A stretch of 64,000 nt of DNA, taken from assembly GCF_014203595.1 (NCBI RefSeq), contig NZ_JACHJK010000003.1:1-64000 (forward strand), written 5' to 3'. Of this stretch, positions 17,261 through 25,563 are shown piece by piece. Below the pieces are notes generated by a model. The model ran no database searches. It had not been told where the DNA came from and saw nothing but the letters and a program-made list of their open reading frames with translations. How positions within the stretch are numbered: position 1 is the first letter of the stretch; each line of letters starts with the position of its first letter. The DNA comes from Streptomyces echinatus (GTDB taxonomy: Bacteria; Actinomycetota; Actinomycetes; Streptomycetales; Streptomycetaceae). A program made the translations under genes and the position numbers.

Positions 17261-17989
17261 TCAGGCCGCCATCAGCGCAGCCAGGGCGCGGTCCATCGCG
17301 GCGTTGAACTCTTCCGGCGTCAGCGGCAGCCGGGACTTGACGTCCCGACTCCATTGGTCGGCAAGGACCTCGGCGGAGCCCGCCTCGACACCGTCGAGCG
17401 CCGCGTCGGCCAGGTCCGACGGAGCGATTTTGTCCACGGGCCAGCCCGCCGCCATGTCGGTGTCGGCCAAACCGAGGTGTACCGCTGTGACGAGTGTGCC
17501 CTGCTCAGCGAGCTCCAGGCGGACGCCGTTGGTCATGGCCCAGGCGGCGGCCTTGGTCAGGTGGTAGGCATTGGCGCCCTTGCCCCCGAACCACGACATG
17601 GCGGAGAGGACGTTGACGATCGCGCCCCCGCCGTTCCCGGCGAGCGCCGGCGCGAACTCCCGGATCATGCTCAGGTGGCCGAACATGTTGGTCTCCAGCT
17701 CGTGCCGCACCGCGTCCAGCGAACCGGTCACCAGGTCGGTCCCCGTACTGATTCCCGCGTTGTTGACGAGTAGTGAGACGTCCGGGGCGGCCACAGCGGC
17801 GGCCCTCACGGACGTGGGATCGGCGATGTCGAGGGGCAGCACCTCGACCCCGGGCAGGTCCACGGTCTCCGGTCGGCGGGCCGTCGCGTAGACCTTGTGG
17901 GCGCCCCGTTCGAGCAGGCGCTGGGCGAAGGCGCGGCCCAGGCCGCGGTTGGCTCCTGTGACAAGGGCGACGGAGTTGTTGATATCCAT
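17261..17989 (-). CDS. short-chain dehydrogenase/reductase (SDR)
   Basis: A 242-aa classical SDR from ATG 17989. Cofactor motif GANRGLGRAF (TGxxxGxG) is at residues 11-20, NNAG in the middle, and the catalytic Ser/Tyr/Lys appear as VLSAMSWFG and AYHLTKAA. Arg residues after the second strand (ATARRPE) favour NADPH. It is an oxidoreductase of unknown substrate. It lies divergently from a MerR-family gene with only 75 bp between the starts, and its promoter has MerR-type architecture, so it is the likely target. The predicted -10 is so close to ATG that the mRNA may be nearly leaderless. Confidence 0.88.
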   Translation of the reverse strand: MDINNSVALVTGANRGLGRAFAQRLLERGAHKVYATARRPETVDLPGVEVLPLDIADPTSVRAAAVAAPDVSLLVNNAGISTGTDLVTGSLDAVRHELETNMFGHLSMIREFAPALAGNGGGAIVNVLSAMSWFGGKGANAYHLTKAAAWAMTNGVRLELAEQGTLVTAVHLGLADTDMAAGWPVDKIAPSDLADAALDGVEAGSAEVLADQWSRDVKSRLPLTPEEFNAAMDRALAALMAA

Positions 17990-17997
17990 GCCCGGTA

Positions 17998-18028
17998 CGC
18001 TAAAACCTGACGCCAGCGTCAGAGGCAA
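17998..18028 (-). promoter_or_regulatory. MerR-type operator/promoter of the SDR gene
   Basis: On the minus strand TTGCCT (18023-18028) and TTAGCG (17998-18003) are separated by 19 bp, the over-long spacer typical of MerR-activated promoters. The spacer contains a perfect palindrome, CTGACGC-CA-GCGTCAG (18007-18022). It sits between the divergent SDR and MerR genes. Confidence 0.75.
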
Positions 18029-18064
18029 GTGCTGGCCGTCAGGACCGGGGCGAGAGGAATCACC

Positions 18065-18442
18065 ATGACCGTCACGGAGGCTGCGGCCGAGCGGCTGGTC
18101 CGCATCGGCGAGGTGGCACGGGACGCCGGCGTCTCGGTACGCGCCGTGCGCTACTACGAGCAGCAGGGGCTGCTCATCGCGGAGCGCAGCCCGTCCGGCC
18201 AGCGCCTCTACCGGCAGGACACCGTCACCCTAGTGCGCTTCTTCCAGCAGATGTTCGCCGCCGGTCTGACCAGCCGAAGGATCGCCGAACTCCTCCCATG
18301 CTGGGACACCGGGCACACCGACGCCGAGCAACGAGCCATGCTGCGCGCCGAGCGCGACCGCATCCAGGCCAAGGTCGACGACCTGCAGGCCGCCCTGGAC
18401 CGCCTCGACGAGGTCATCGCGATCACGGACACGCACCCGTAG
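18065..18442 (+). CDS. MerR-family transcriptional regulator
   Basis: A 125-aa protein from ATG 18065. Residues 12-80 are the MerR winged helix: VRIGEVARDAGVSVRAVRYY, EQQGLLIAERSPSGQRLY, then the wing and second HTH. Residues 90-120 form the dimerising coiled coil (RAERDRIQAKVDDLQAALDRLDEVI). The short C-terminus has no Cys cluster for metal sensing, so a small organic or redox-independent effector is more likely. It almost certainly controls the divergent SDR gene and itself through the palindrome at 18007-18022. Confidence 0.88.
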   Translation: MTVTEAAAERLVRIGEVARDAGVSVRAVRYYEQQGLLIAERSPSGQRLYRQDTVTLVRFFQQMFAAGLTSRRIAELLPCWDTGHTDAEQRAMLRAERDRIQAKVDDLQAALDRLDEVIAITDTHP

Positions 18443-18481
18443 GCGCGGTCGGTCGGACGTCGCACCAGCGATCTACAGCTG

Positions 18482-19004
18482 GTGTATCAGGCTCACCGGG
18501 GACCGTCGGCTGTATTTCGCCCGCCCCGAACGCCCCTGGAGCCGGGCGCGGGCTGGCGAGCAGCTCGCAGAGGGCCCCTCGCTGCGGATCGTCGGCCCGA
18601 CCGGCACCGGCAAGACGCACCAGGCGTACGGGGCGATCCGCAGCCTGCTGACCGTCGGGGTCCGCCTGCGCCGGGAAGCCATCGCCACCGCCGACCTGTA
18701 GGCCCGCCTGCGCCCGCGCCGGGACTTCGACAACGAGCGTGACCTGCAAAGCCTGACGCGCTGCCCGCCGCTGCTCCAGGACGACCTCGGCGCGGCGAAG
18801 ACCAGCGAGTGGACCGAGGAGCTCACCTACCGGCTGATCAACCACCGGTACGAGCACCTGCGCCCCACCCTGATCACCAGCAACCTCACCACCGACGCCC
18901 TGCGCGCGGCCCTCGGCGACCGCGTCTCCTCCCGCCTGGCCCAGATGACCGAACGCGTCACCCTCGACGGCGGCGACCGCCGCCGCACCAGACCCGTCGT
19001 CTGA
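18482..19004 (+). pseudogene. DnaC/IstB-like ATP-binding protein of an integrative element, with in-frame TAG
   Basis: The frame gives RRLYFARPERPWSRARAG, Walker A GPTGTGKTH, LTRCPPLLQDDLGAAKTSEW (Walker B region), YRLINHRYEHLRPTLITSN (sensor 1) and LGDRVSSRLAQMTERV. This is the DnaC-like ATPase commonly found on Streptomyces AICE/plasmid elements. A TAG at 18699-18701 interrupts it between Walker A and B, and the N-terminus is missing. A DUF2637 gene follows, as in such elements, so 18.48-19.66 kb looks like an element remnant. Confidence 0.75.
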
Positions 19005-19082
19005 CGGCCGCCGCTACGTCGCGGCCCCTCTCCCGGCCGTCCGGTCCCATCGCCACAACGCCCTGCCCTGGAGCATCCCCTC

Positions 19083-19946
19083 TTGACCTCACCTTCACCT
19101 GCCCCGCACCCCGCCGACCGATACACCCTCCTCGCCGCGGGGGCCGTGATCCTCGCCCTCACCGCCGCCGGTTTCTGGCTCTCCTACGCCCACCTCGCCG
19201 ATGTCGCCGGAGAACACGGCCTCGGCGACTCCCCCGCCCGCAAGTGGGCCTGGCCCGCCACCCTTGACGCCTTCATCGTCGCCGGCGAACTCCTCATGCT
19301 CCGAGCCGGCCTGCGCCGCAAGCCCGACGGGTGGGCCATCGCCCTCACCGCCACCGGCTCACTCGGATCCATCGCCCTCAACGTCGCCGGCGTCACCGGC
19401 ACCCGCGCCCCCACCGACGTCCCCCGCCTCGACTGCGTCGTCGCCGCCGTACCTCCGACCGCTGCCCTCCTCGCCTTCGGCGTCCTCATGCGCCAGATCC
19501 ACCAGCACCTCGCACCCCCGACCCACGAGGCCGACCATGGCGACCTCCGGGCAGCCGGACCTGCGGCGACCGAGCACCCGCGAGAAGGGGACCGTCTCCG
19601 CCCGCATCCCGTCCCCGCCCCGTCCGCCGCCGAAACGGAACATGCTCGCCACGATAGTGAGAGGGTAGGCCGGATCGTGTTCAGCGGAGCTTGCCCTCCA
19701 CCATCTCCAGTGCCTCCTCCCACCGGAAGCGGTCCGCTCCCCCGCTTGCCTTGGGCCGGTGCGGCTCGTACGACCCGACCAGCACGCCCATCTCCCGCAG
19801 CTGGTCCAGGCTCCGGCCGTACGCCGGGTGTGCGGCCATGGCCGCGTTCACGTACGACAGGACGACCGCCGGGATCCCCATCCCGTACGCCTCGCACAGG
19901 ATGCCCAGCGCGAGGGTGTCTGCGATGCCGGAGGCCCACTTGTTGA
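19083..19946 (+). CDS. DUF2637 membrane protein of an integrative element, 3' end chimeric
   Basis: Starts at TTG 19083 with GGAG 9 nt upstream. Residues 15-125 carry the DUF2637 set of membrane segments: LLAAGAVILALTAAGFWLS, WPATLDAFIVAGELLMLR, AIALTATGSLGSIALNVAG and AVPPTAALLAFGVLM. DUF2637 proteins are encoded on actinomycete plasmids and AICEs near transfer functions. After about 19660 the frame runs antisense through a flavoprotein gene, giving an unnatural Pro/Arg tail, so the real C-terminal domain has been lost by recombination. It may still yield a truncated membrane protein. Confidence 0.6.
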   Translation: MTSPSPAPHPADRYTLLAAGAVILALTAAGFWLSYAHLADVAGEHGLGDSPARKWAWPATLDAFIVAGELLMLRAGLRRKPDGWAIALTATGSLGSIALNVAGVTGTRAPTDVPRLDCVVAAVPPTAALLAFGVLMRQIHQHLAPPTHEADHGDLRAAGPAATEHPREGDRLRPHPVPAPSAAETEHARHDSERVGRIVFSGACPPPSPVPPPTGSGPLPRLPWAGAARTTRPARPSPAAGPGSGRTPGVRPWPRSRTTGRPPGSPSRTPRTGCPARGCLRCRRPTC

Positions 19947-20216
19947 CCGTGTTGAACGTGGCGGGCGCGACGGCGATGGCGTCGGCGGGCGGGAGGGGGC
20001 GCGGGTCGCCGGGGCTGCGCCAGACCGAGCGGATCGGGTAGCCGGTCTGGGCCTCGATCGCCTCGGTGTCGAGGAAGCCGAGGCCCTGTGGTGTGGCTAT
20101 GACGCCGACGTCCCAGCCCTGCTCCTGGCGGCGGTGATCAGTTTGTGGGCGTCGCCCGCGATACCAGCGGCGCAGACGACCACGTACAGGAACGGCTTCT
20201 TCGGCCGGTCGTTCAT
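19681..20216 (-). pseudogene. flavoprotein (HFCD/Flavoprotein family), one-base frameshift
   Basis: From ATG 20216 the frame reads MNDRPKKPFLYVVVCAAGIA, then GDAHKLITAA, and breaks near 20125-20130. One base over, it continues GWDVGVIATPQGLGFLDT, the cofactor-binding ADAIAVAPATFNTVNKWASG and GMGIPAVVLSYVNAAMA. These are hallmarks of the HFCD-type flavoproteins (Pfam Flavoprotein). Restoring one base would give an intact protein of about 178 aa. It is divergent from the APH-type kinase gene. Either a recent pseudogene or a sequencing indel. Confidence 0.75.
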
Positions 20217-20425
20217 GGCTTTGCCCCCTCGTCGACGCGCTCCCCCGCGGTCACGATCCAGACCCTAGCTGTCAGCATCCACGGACGAGCCAGGCCAGAG
20301 AAGCCGCCTACCACCTGCACGAAGGGCACGGTGTCTGAGTACAAGTGTCGATCAGACCACGGATGCCCAGTGCCGCGTGGTGATCCTTGTGCGCCCGAGC
20401 GCCCAGCTCACGTATCGTCGCCAAG

Positions 20426-21472
20426 GTGACCAACGCGCATGTGGCGAGCAGGCACCGCATTCCCTCCAATGATCTTGCGGAACTGATCAAGGAGTTCGAC
20501 CTCGGGGACGTCGTCGACTGGCGTCATCTAGCTGACGGCCTCATGAACGTGAACTGGCAACTGGACACGCCGAGAGGGACCTTCGCTCTCAAGCGGGTCA
20601 CGGACGTGCCGCTCGACAGGTTGTGCCGCAATCTTGCCGTGTTGCCAGCCCTGGCCGAGGCCGGCATTCCCGTGATCGTCCCTGTGGTGGCCTCGTCGGG
20701 TGGGGTCGTGGTCGAGGTAAGTGGGAGCGGGTACTGCTTGTTCCCCTGGGGACAGGGAGCGCACATTCGTGGCGTGGACCTCCCCCGCGCTCAGGTGAGG
20801 CGGCTCGGCACAGTCCTCGCCAAGCTCCACCTGGCGCTCAGGCACGCCGCCGAAACCGGGGTCCTCTCCGCTGTTCCCGTCAGCCTCACCACGGACGTCG
20901 TCACGCCGGAACGGGCGGCGGAGAAGGCCGATCGGCTCGCTGCTGCTGCGCGGGCCCGCGGTTCGGGCGACTCCTTCGACGCGGCAGCGCTCGACGCCCT
21001 CGCCAAGCGCCGGGTGTTGCTCGCCGAATACGCAGCCCTGCGCCCTGAGGGAGACGTCCCCGCAGGTCCGTACGGCTGGACGCACGGCGACTTCCAATAC
21101 CGCAACCTCCTCTGGGCCGATGGCGAGCTCACAGCCGTACTGGACTGGGACCGGCTGGGCGTCCGCCCGTACGCGGAGGAGGTCGTCCGCACGGCACAGG
21201 TGCAGTTCGGGGTGGAAGGCGTCTTCGACCTGGAGCGGATGTCGGCCTTCGTGAGCGGCTACCGGTCGGTGGTCCCGCTGGAGTCGGCCGCGCTGCTCCA
21301 CGCCGCACGCCGTCTGTGGTGGAAGCGGATGACGGACTTCTGGCAGCTCGAATTCCACTACGACCGGGGCGACTACTCCTGCGACGGCCTGTTCATCGCC
21401 GACCAGGCGCTCCTCCACTGGTGGACGGAGCGGCTCGACGAGGTGGAGCGGGCGTTCGGCGGCGCTCTCTAG
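20426..21472 (+). CDS. APH-family (aminoglycoside/choline/homoserine kinase-like) phosphotransferase
   Basis: A 348-aa protein from GTG 20426. The kinase core is complete: NVNWQLDTPRGTFALKRV with the ATP-binding Lys, the Brenner-type catalytic loop YGWTHGDFQYRNLLW (HGDxxxxN), and metal-binding VLDWDRLG. No transmembrane segment. The family phosphorylates small hydroxylated compounds; the substrate is unknown and resistance should not be assumed. The stop codon TAG is formed by the CTAG target duplication of the IS element that follows; the copy on the far side also begins with CTAG, so the gene end is natural. It may pair with the divergent flavoprotein. Confidence 0.82.
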   Translation: MTNAHVASRHRIPSNDLAELIKEFDLGDVVDWRHLADGLMNVNWQLDTPRGTFALKRVTDVPLDRLCRNLAVLPALAEAGIPVIVPVVASSGGVVVEVSGSGYCLFPWGQGAHIRGVDLPRAQVRRLGTVLAKLHLALRHAAETGVLSAVPVSLTTDVVTPERAAEKADRLAAAARARGSGDSFDAAALDALAKRRVLLAEYAALRPEGDVPAGPYGWTHGDFQYRNLLWADGELTAVLDWDRLGVRPYAEEVVRTAQVQFGVEGVFDLERMSAFVSGYRSVVPLESAALLHAARRLWWKRMTDFWQLEFHYDRGDYSCDGLFIADQALLHWWTERLDEVERAFGGAL

Positions 21473-22384
21473 GGTCCGTCTTCAAAGATCATCAGGTCGG
21501 GGATCATGGTGGGGTGATACGCCGCCATGAACTCACCGATCGTGAGTGGGAGTTGCTCGCTCCGCTGATACCGCGGGCCGCGACGGGCCGGCCCCGGGTG
21601 GCAGACCGGCAGGTCATCAACGGAATGGTCTACAAGACCCGCACCGGGATCTCCTGGCGTGACCTGCCGGAACGCTACGGACCGTGGCAGACGGTCTACA
21701 CCCGCTTCCGTCGCTACGCCCTGGACGGCGTGTTCACCCGGGCCCCGCAGCAGATCCAGGCCCGGGCCGACGCCACCGGTGACATCGACTGGCTGGTCCA
21801 GATCGACTCCACCATCGTCCGCGCTCACCAGCACGCCGCCGCCACCGGCCGAAAAGGGGGAGGCGCCGGCCGGACGAACCGGACGATCACGCCCTCGGCC
21901 GATCCCGAGGCGGACTGACAACCAAGGTCCACCTCGCTTGCGACGGCAAGGGGCGCCCTCTCGCCCTCCTGATCACACCAGGCCAGCGTCACGACAGCAT
22001 CTGCACACAAGCCCTGCTGGACAGAATCCGTGTTCCTCGCACCGGCCCGGGCCGACCACTCCGCCGTCCTGACCATGTGATCGCGGACAAGGCATACAGT
22101 TCTCGCGGCTTCCGCAGCTACCTGCGGCAACGCGGCATCGCGCACACGATCCCCGAAAGGTCGACCAGCAGCGGCACCGGCACCATCGCGGGAGCCGCGG
22201 TGGCCGGCCACCAGGCTTCAACCGGGAGATCTACCGCCGACGCAACCTCGTCGAACGCTGCTTCAACCAGCTCAAGTGCTTCCGCGGCATCGCCACCCGG
22301 TACGACAAGACCGCCACTTCCTACGAAGCAGCGGTCACACTCGCGTCACTCCTGCTCTGGGCAAGATCCGTTTGAAAACGGACC
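21473..22384 (+). mobile_element. complete IS5-family element, transposase frameshifted
   Basis: A 912-bp element with terminal inverted repeats GGTCCGTCTTCAAA (21473-21486) and TTTGAAAACGGACC (22371-22384), one mismatch, flanked on both sides by CTAG (21469-21472 and 22385-22388), the typical IS5 YTAR duplication. orfA (21514-21918) encodes WELLAPLIPRAATGRPRV and the first catalytic Asp (QIDSTIVRAHQHAA). orfB continues in another frame (KVHLACDGKGRPLALLITPG, VIADKAYSSRGFRSYLRQRG) and breaks again near 22155 before the final NLVERCFNQLKCFRGIATRY block. The first shift could be programmed; the second is not, so the copy is probably inactive. Confidence 0.88.
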
Positions 22385-22466
22385 CTAGTATCGCATCAGG
22401 AAACGTTCGCCCTGGTCCGGCTCGTAGTTGCTCGTTCGCGTGGCGGTTTCGCCAGCCGACCAGTGG

Positions 22467-23609
22467 TCACTCCGTCTCGCAGCTGACCCGTGTGTCACCG
22501 GAGTCGGTTTGACAGCGGTCGGTATCACCCTGGCCGTCTGCGGTGTCATTGCCAGGGGTCTCGTCCACGGTGTTCAGATGGTCGCGGCCCGCGCCGCCGT
22601 ACACGGTGTCGTTCCCGGCATCGCCGGTCAGGTACGTATCGTTGCCCGGACCGGCGTCGATGGTGTCGTCTCCCGCTCCTGCCTGGATGTGGTCCGCGCC
22701 GTCCAGTCCGACGAGGAGGTCGGGGCCTCCCGCGCTGACTATGACGTCGAGGCTCTGGCCGCCGTACAGATGGTTGGCTTCATTGTTGCCAACCAGGGTG
22801 TTGGTGGAGGAAAGGCTGCCGAAGACCCTCTCCACGTCGCTTCGAACGTTGTCGCCCGGTCCATCCACACTGAACCCGGAGCCGTCGTTGCGCCGGTCGT
22901 CGAGCGAGACGTTCACGTTCCTGGTGCGCTCGCTGTACACCGCGGAGTCGAACCCGGCGCCACCGAAGAGGGAGTCGGCGTCTTCGTCCGCGCGGAGTAC
23001 ATCGTTGCCGGCCTCGCCGTTCAACAGGTCGTCACCCGTACCGCCGGACAGATCATCGCTGTCGTCCCCGCCGAACAACCGGTCGCTGCCGGTCCCGGAG
23101 TCCAAGCTGTCGTTGCCGCGGCCACCGTACAGCGTGTCCGCCTGGCTGCCGCCGCGCAGTTCATCCTTGCCCGGACCGCCGTAAAGGACATCGGAGCCTG
23201 AGAAGCCGTCGAGCCGGGTGGGCCCGCTACCGGCGTACATCAGGTCGTTGCCAACGCCCCCGCGCAGAATGGCGGGCACCAAGATGAGCGGGCTGATCCG
23301 CACATAGTCGACCAGGTCTCCCGCATTGACCACGATGCCCCGGACCCCGGCTGCCGGGCAGCGGACGCCCGAGTCGAAGGGCGTGCAGCCCGTGCCGGCA
23401 ACGACGGAGTCCAACATGTCGCGGACGAGGTAGTAGCCACTCGACAGCGGAGTGACCTCGATGTAGTTGGCCTCGCCTGACGCGGCTGTCACTGTCAGCC
23501 GCCCGTCGCTCACGCCGACGGCTGTGGCCGCGTGTGCGGGACTGGCCGTGAACACTTGGGCGGCGATTACGGCGCTAAGGACTCCCAATGGGATCCATGG
23601 ACGCCTCAT
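22467..23609 (-). CDS. secreted RTX-type calcium-binding protein
   Basis: A 380-aa precursor from ATG 23609 with GGAGGTG upstream. Residues 1-30 are a signal peptide (MRRPWIPLG, hydrophobic VLSAVIAAQVF, SPAHA cleavage). The rest is dominated by RTX nonapeptides GGxGxDxLx, for example YGGPGKDELRGG, YGGRGNDSLDSG, GGTGDDLLNGEAGND and AGAGDDTIDAGPGND, which fold into a calcium-filled beta roll. Two Cys near residues 95 and 105 and two in the C-terminal 20 residues could form disulfides. It is probably an extracellular Ca2+-dependent structural or adhesive protein, with no catalytic domain. Confidence 0.88.
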   Translation of the reverse strand: MRRPWIPLGVLSAVIAAQVFTASPAHAATAVGVSDGRLTVTAASGEANYIEVTPLSSGYYLVRDMLDSVVAGTGCTPFDSGVRCPAAGVRGIVVNAGDLVDYVRISPLILVPAILRGGVGNDLMYAGSGPTRLDGFSGSDVLYGGPGKDELRGGSQADTLYGGRGNDSLDSGTGSDRLFGGDDSDDLSGGTGDDLLNGEAGNDVLRADEDADSLFGGAGFDSAVYSERTRNVNVSLDDRRNDGSGFSVDGPGDNVRSDVERVFGSLSSTNTLVGNNEANHLYGGQSLDVIVSAGGPDLLVGLDGADHIQAGAGDDTIDAGPGNDTYLTGDAGNDTVYGGAGRDHLNTVDETPGNDTADGQGDTDRCQTDSGDTRVSCETE

Positions 23610-23846
23610 CGAGCACCTCCGCTGTGACCTTCTCAGGGCAGCACCGGCCGATACCGCCATCCTGGGCTCAGGCATACGATTCGGCAACTGGGGAGGATGA
23701 ACCGGCCGGACATCTGGGGCCACGTCCCCCGCAGCCACCGGCCCTCGTCATCGTCGGTCTCGCGAACGCGTACTTGCTCTGCCACCCTCATACCTTGGCG
23801 TCCTGAGGCCGCCCATCGTCAGGGACCTCGATCCACGGCGAACACG

Positions 23847-24074
23847 CACCACGAGGCGGAAACCGCCAGCTCAAGCGGGCCATGTTCCTCTCCGCGTTCG
23901 CCGCGCTGCACGACCCCGCCTCCCGCACCTACTACGACAAATGCCGGGCTCGGGGGAAAGACTCACACCCAAGCCCTCCTCCGCCTCGCCCGCCACCGCA
24001 TCAGCGTGCTCTTCGCCATGCTCCGCGACGGCACCTTCTACGAACCACGAGTCCCCGAACCGGCCGTCGCATGA
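23847..24074 (+). pseudogene. IS110-family transposase, C-terminal remnant
   Basis: Reads RGGNRQLKRAMFLSAFAALH, DPASRTYYDKCRARGK, then after a one-base shift near 23957 THTQALLRLARHRISVLFAM ending at 24074. This is the transposase_20 end of IS110-type enzymes. The catalytic DEDD half is missing. Its right end joins directly to a LuxR-regulator remnant. Confidence 0.75.
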
Positions 24075-24859
24075 GCCGCTCAGGCTTGACGAAGCCTCGC
24101 CCGAAGACGTCGCGTGGTGCACCCAGCACCTGGTCTGGGCGCTGCTCCAGGCAGGCGGGCAGCGGGAAGCCGACGAGCTGATGGCGGATTGCCTGCCGAT
24201 GCTCAGGGAGCAGGCGCCCTGGCCCCGGGCCGCGGCAGCGCTGCACACCGCGGGCGCCGTACGGCTGGCTCTGGGGCAGCTGGAGAGCGCCGAGGCCCTC
24301 TTCGCCGAAGTGCTGCACATCGCCCCCTTAGGGAGCTTCCACGCACTGTATCCCGTCGAAGGCCTGGCGCTGGTGGCCGCGGAGAGCGGTGACATGCAGC
24401 GCGCCCTGCGGTTGTGCGAGGCGAGCGCGCAGGCGCGACGCCGGCTGGACACCGAGCCCGAGGCACCCTGGCGGCGCAGGATCGAGCAGGCGGCGGCCCG
24501 TGCCCGGACCCCGCTGCCAACGGCAGCACGGGAGGCCGCGGTCGTCGGCGCTCGCAAGCTGCGCGGGGACCGGCTCGTCGCCTACGCCCTGCGGACAGGG
24601 AGCGGTGAACAGGTGCGGCGGGGGCCGGACACCCTGGGGGCCGGCGACGAGCGGTGGCGGCTGACCGCCAGGGAGTTGATGGTGGTCGAACTCGTCGCGA
24701 AGGGGGCTGACCAACCCGCAGATCGCGGGCATACTCGGGCTTTCGGCGCATACGGTCGCCACACACCTGGACAGGGTGCGCGACAAGCTGGGTCTTCGCT
24801 CACGCACACAGATCGCCCTGTGGTTCGGTCGAAGAGATTCGGAGGCTTCGGTTCCCTGA
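24075..24859 (+). pseudogene. large LuxR-family regulator, C-terminal part with frameshift in the HTH
   Basis: The frame reads AWCTQHLVWALLQAGGQREADEL-type helical repeats and HTAGAVRLALGQLESAEAL, then WRLTARELMVVELVAKG, the first part of a LuxR HTH. A run of five G at 24702-24706 carries one base too many; one frame over the helix continues TNPQIAGILGLSAHTVATHL, DRVRDKLGLRSR and stops at 24857-24859. The N-terminal ATPase part was removed by the IS110 remnant. Parent protein was probably an ATP-binding LuxR regulator. The homopolymer shift may be real or an artefact. Confidence 0.7.
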
Positions 24860-25563
24860 CATCGTGCAGCAGACCAGCAGGAACTCACCGAACTCCGTGC
24901 CGACCGCGAAGCCCTCGTCCGCGTCGTCCCCCAGCTGACCCTGGAATAAGCGGCAGCTCGGCCAGCAGCTCACGGCCCCCGCCCCAGTCGTCCGTATCCT
25001 ACCCACCCAGACCCAACCACCCGTCGCCTGAGGGCCGGGCAGCACACACCACCGCCACCAACCTATGGCTTGTCAATCGGTGAGGGCGTGCAGAGCCCCC
25101 CTGTCTAGCAACATACGGCTGCGCTGTACCGCGCGGACGGATCCGACGGGCGCGGAACGATCGGTTCGACCGCGAGTTGCAGAATGGGGCCGCCCGCTTG
25201 GCCCGCCTCATAGCCCGTACCGGTGAGTCCGTACCGGTTGTCTCGCCGGGGCGGGCGTCAGACGGATTCCGGAACCGGCCCCGCACCCTCCCCTCTCGAA
25301 CCTCCGGTTCATAGTGCGCGCGGAACGCTGCGTCCGCTGAGCGCGATGAGTGGGCCCCCGCGCGCGATGCGTCCGACAGGGGCCTTGGCCCCGTTTCAAC
25401 TGCGGTCGTTTTCGCGGGTCGTGCTGCTCAAGGCGTTCCTCCTGTACGAGTGCGGGATGCGGTGGGACTCAGCTCATCGCCGCGGGCCGGGGAGCCAGTC
25501 CCGGCGGTGCCTATCCCCGGCGGGGAGAGGCTGTGCGTCGCGGGTCGGCACATACTCGGTGCC
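24860..25563. other. gap with a short coiled-coil remnant and a direct repeat
   Basis: At about 24865-25031 two shifted frames read ADQQELTELRADREALVRVV and KRQLGQQLTAPAPVVRILP, a coiled coil like those in small proteins accompanying actinobacterial site-specific recombinases; family uncertain. At 25215-25224 and 25229-25238 the decamer CCGTACCGGT is repeated directly with a 14-nt period. Otherwise no gene was recognised. Confidence 0.4.

Noticed and set aside
20426..21472. Aminoglycoside resistance gene
   Set aside because: Only the general APH kinase fold is visible; the family has many non-resistance members, so no resistance claim is made.
21514..22380. Intact IS transposase using programmed frameshifting
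   Set aside because: The first shift could be programmed, but a second break near 22155 splits the catalytic domain, so the copy was called decayed.
22467..23201. Plus-strand open frame opposite the RTX gene (Val/Ala-rich, 257 codons)
   Set aside because: It is the mirror of the repetitive GGxGxD coding sequence and has no domain or start signal of its own.
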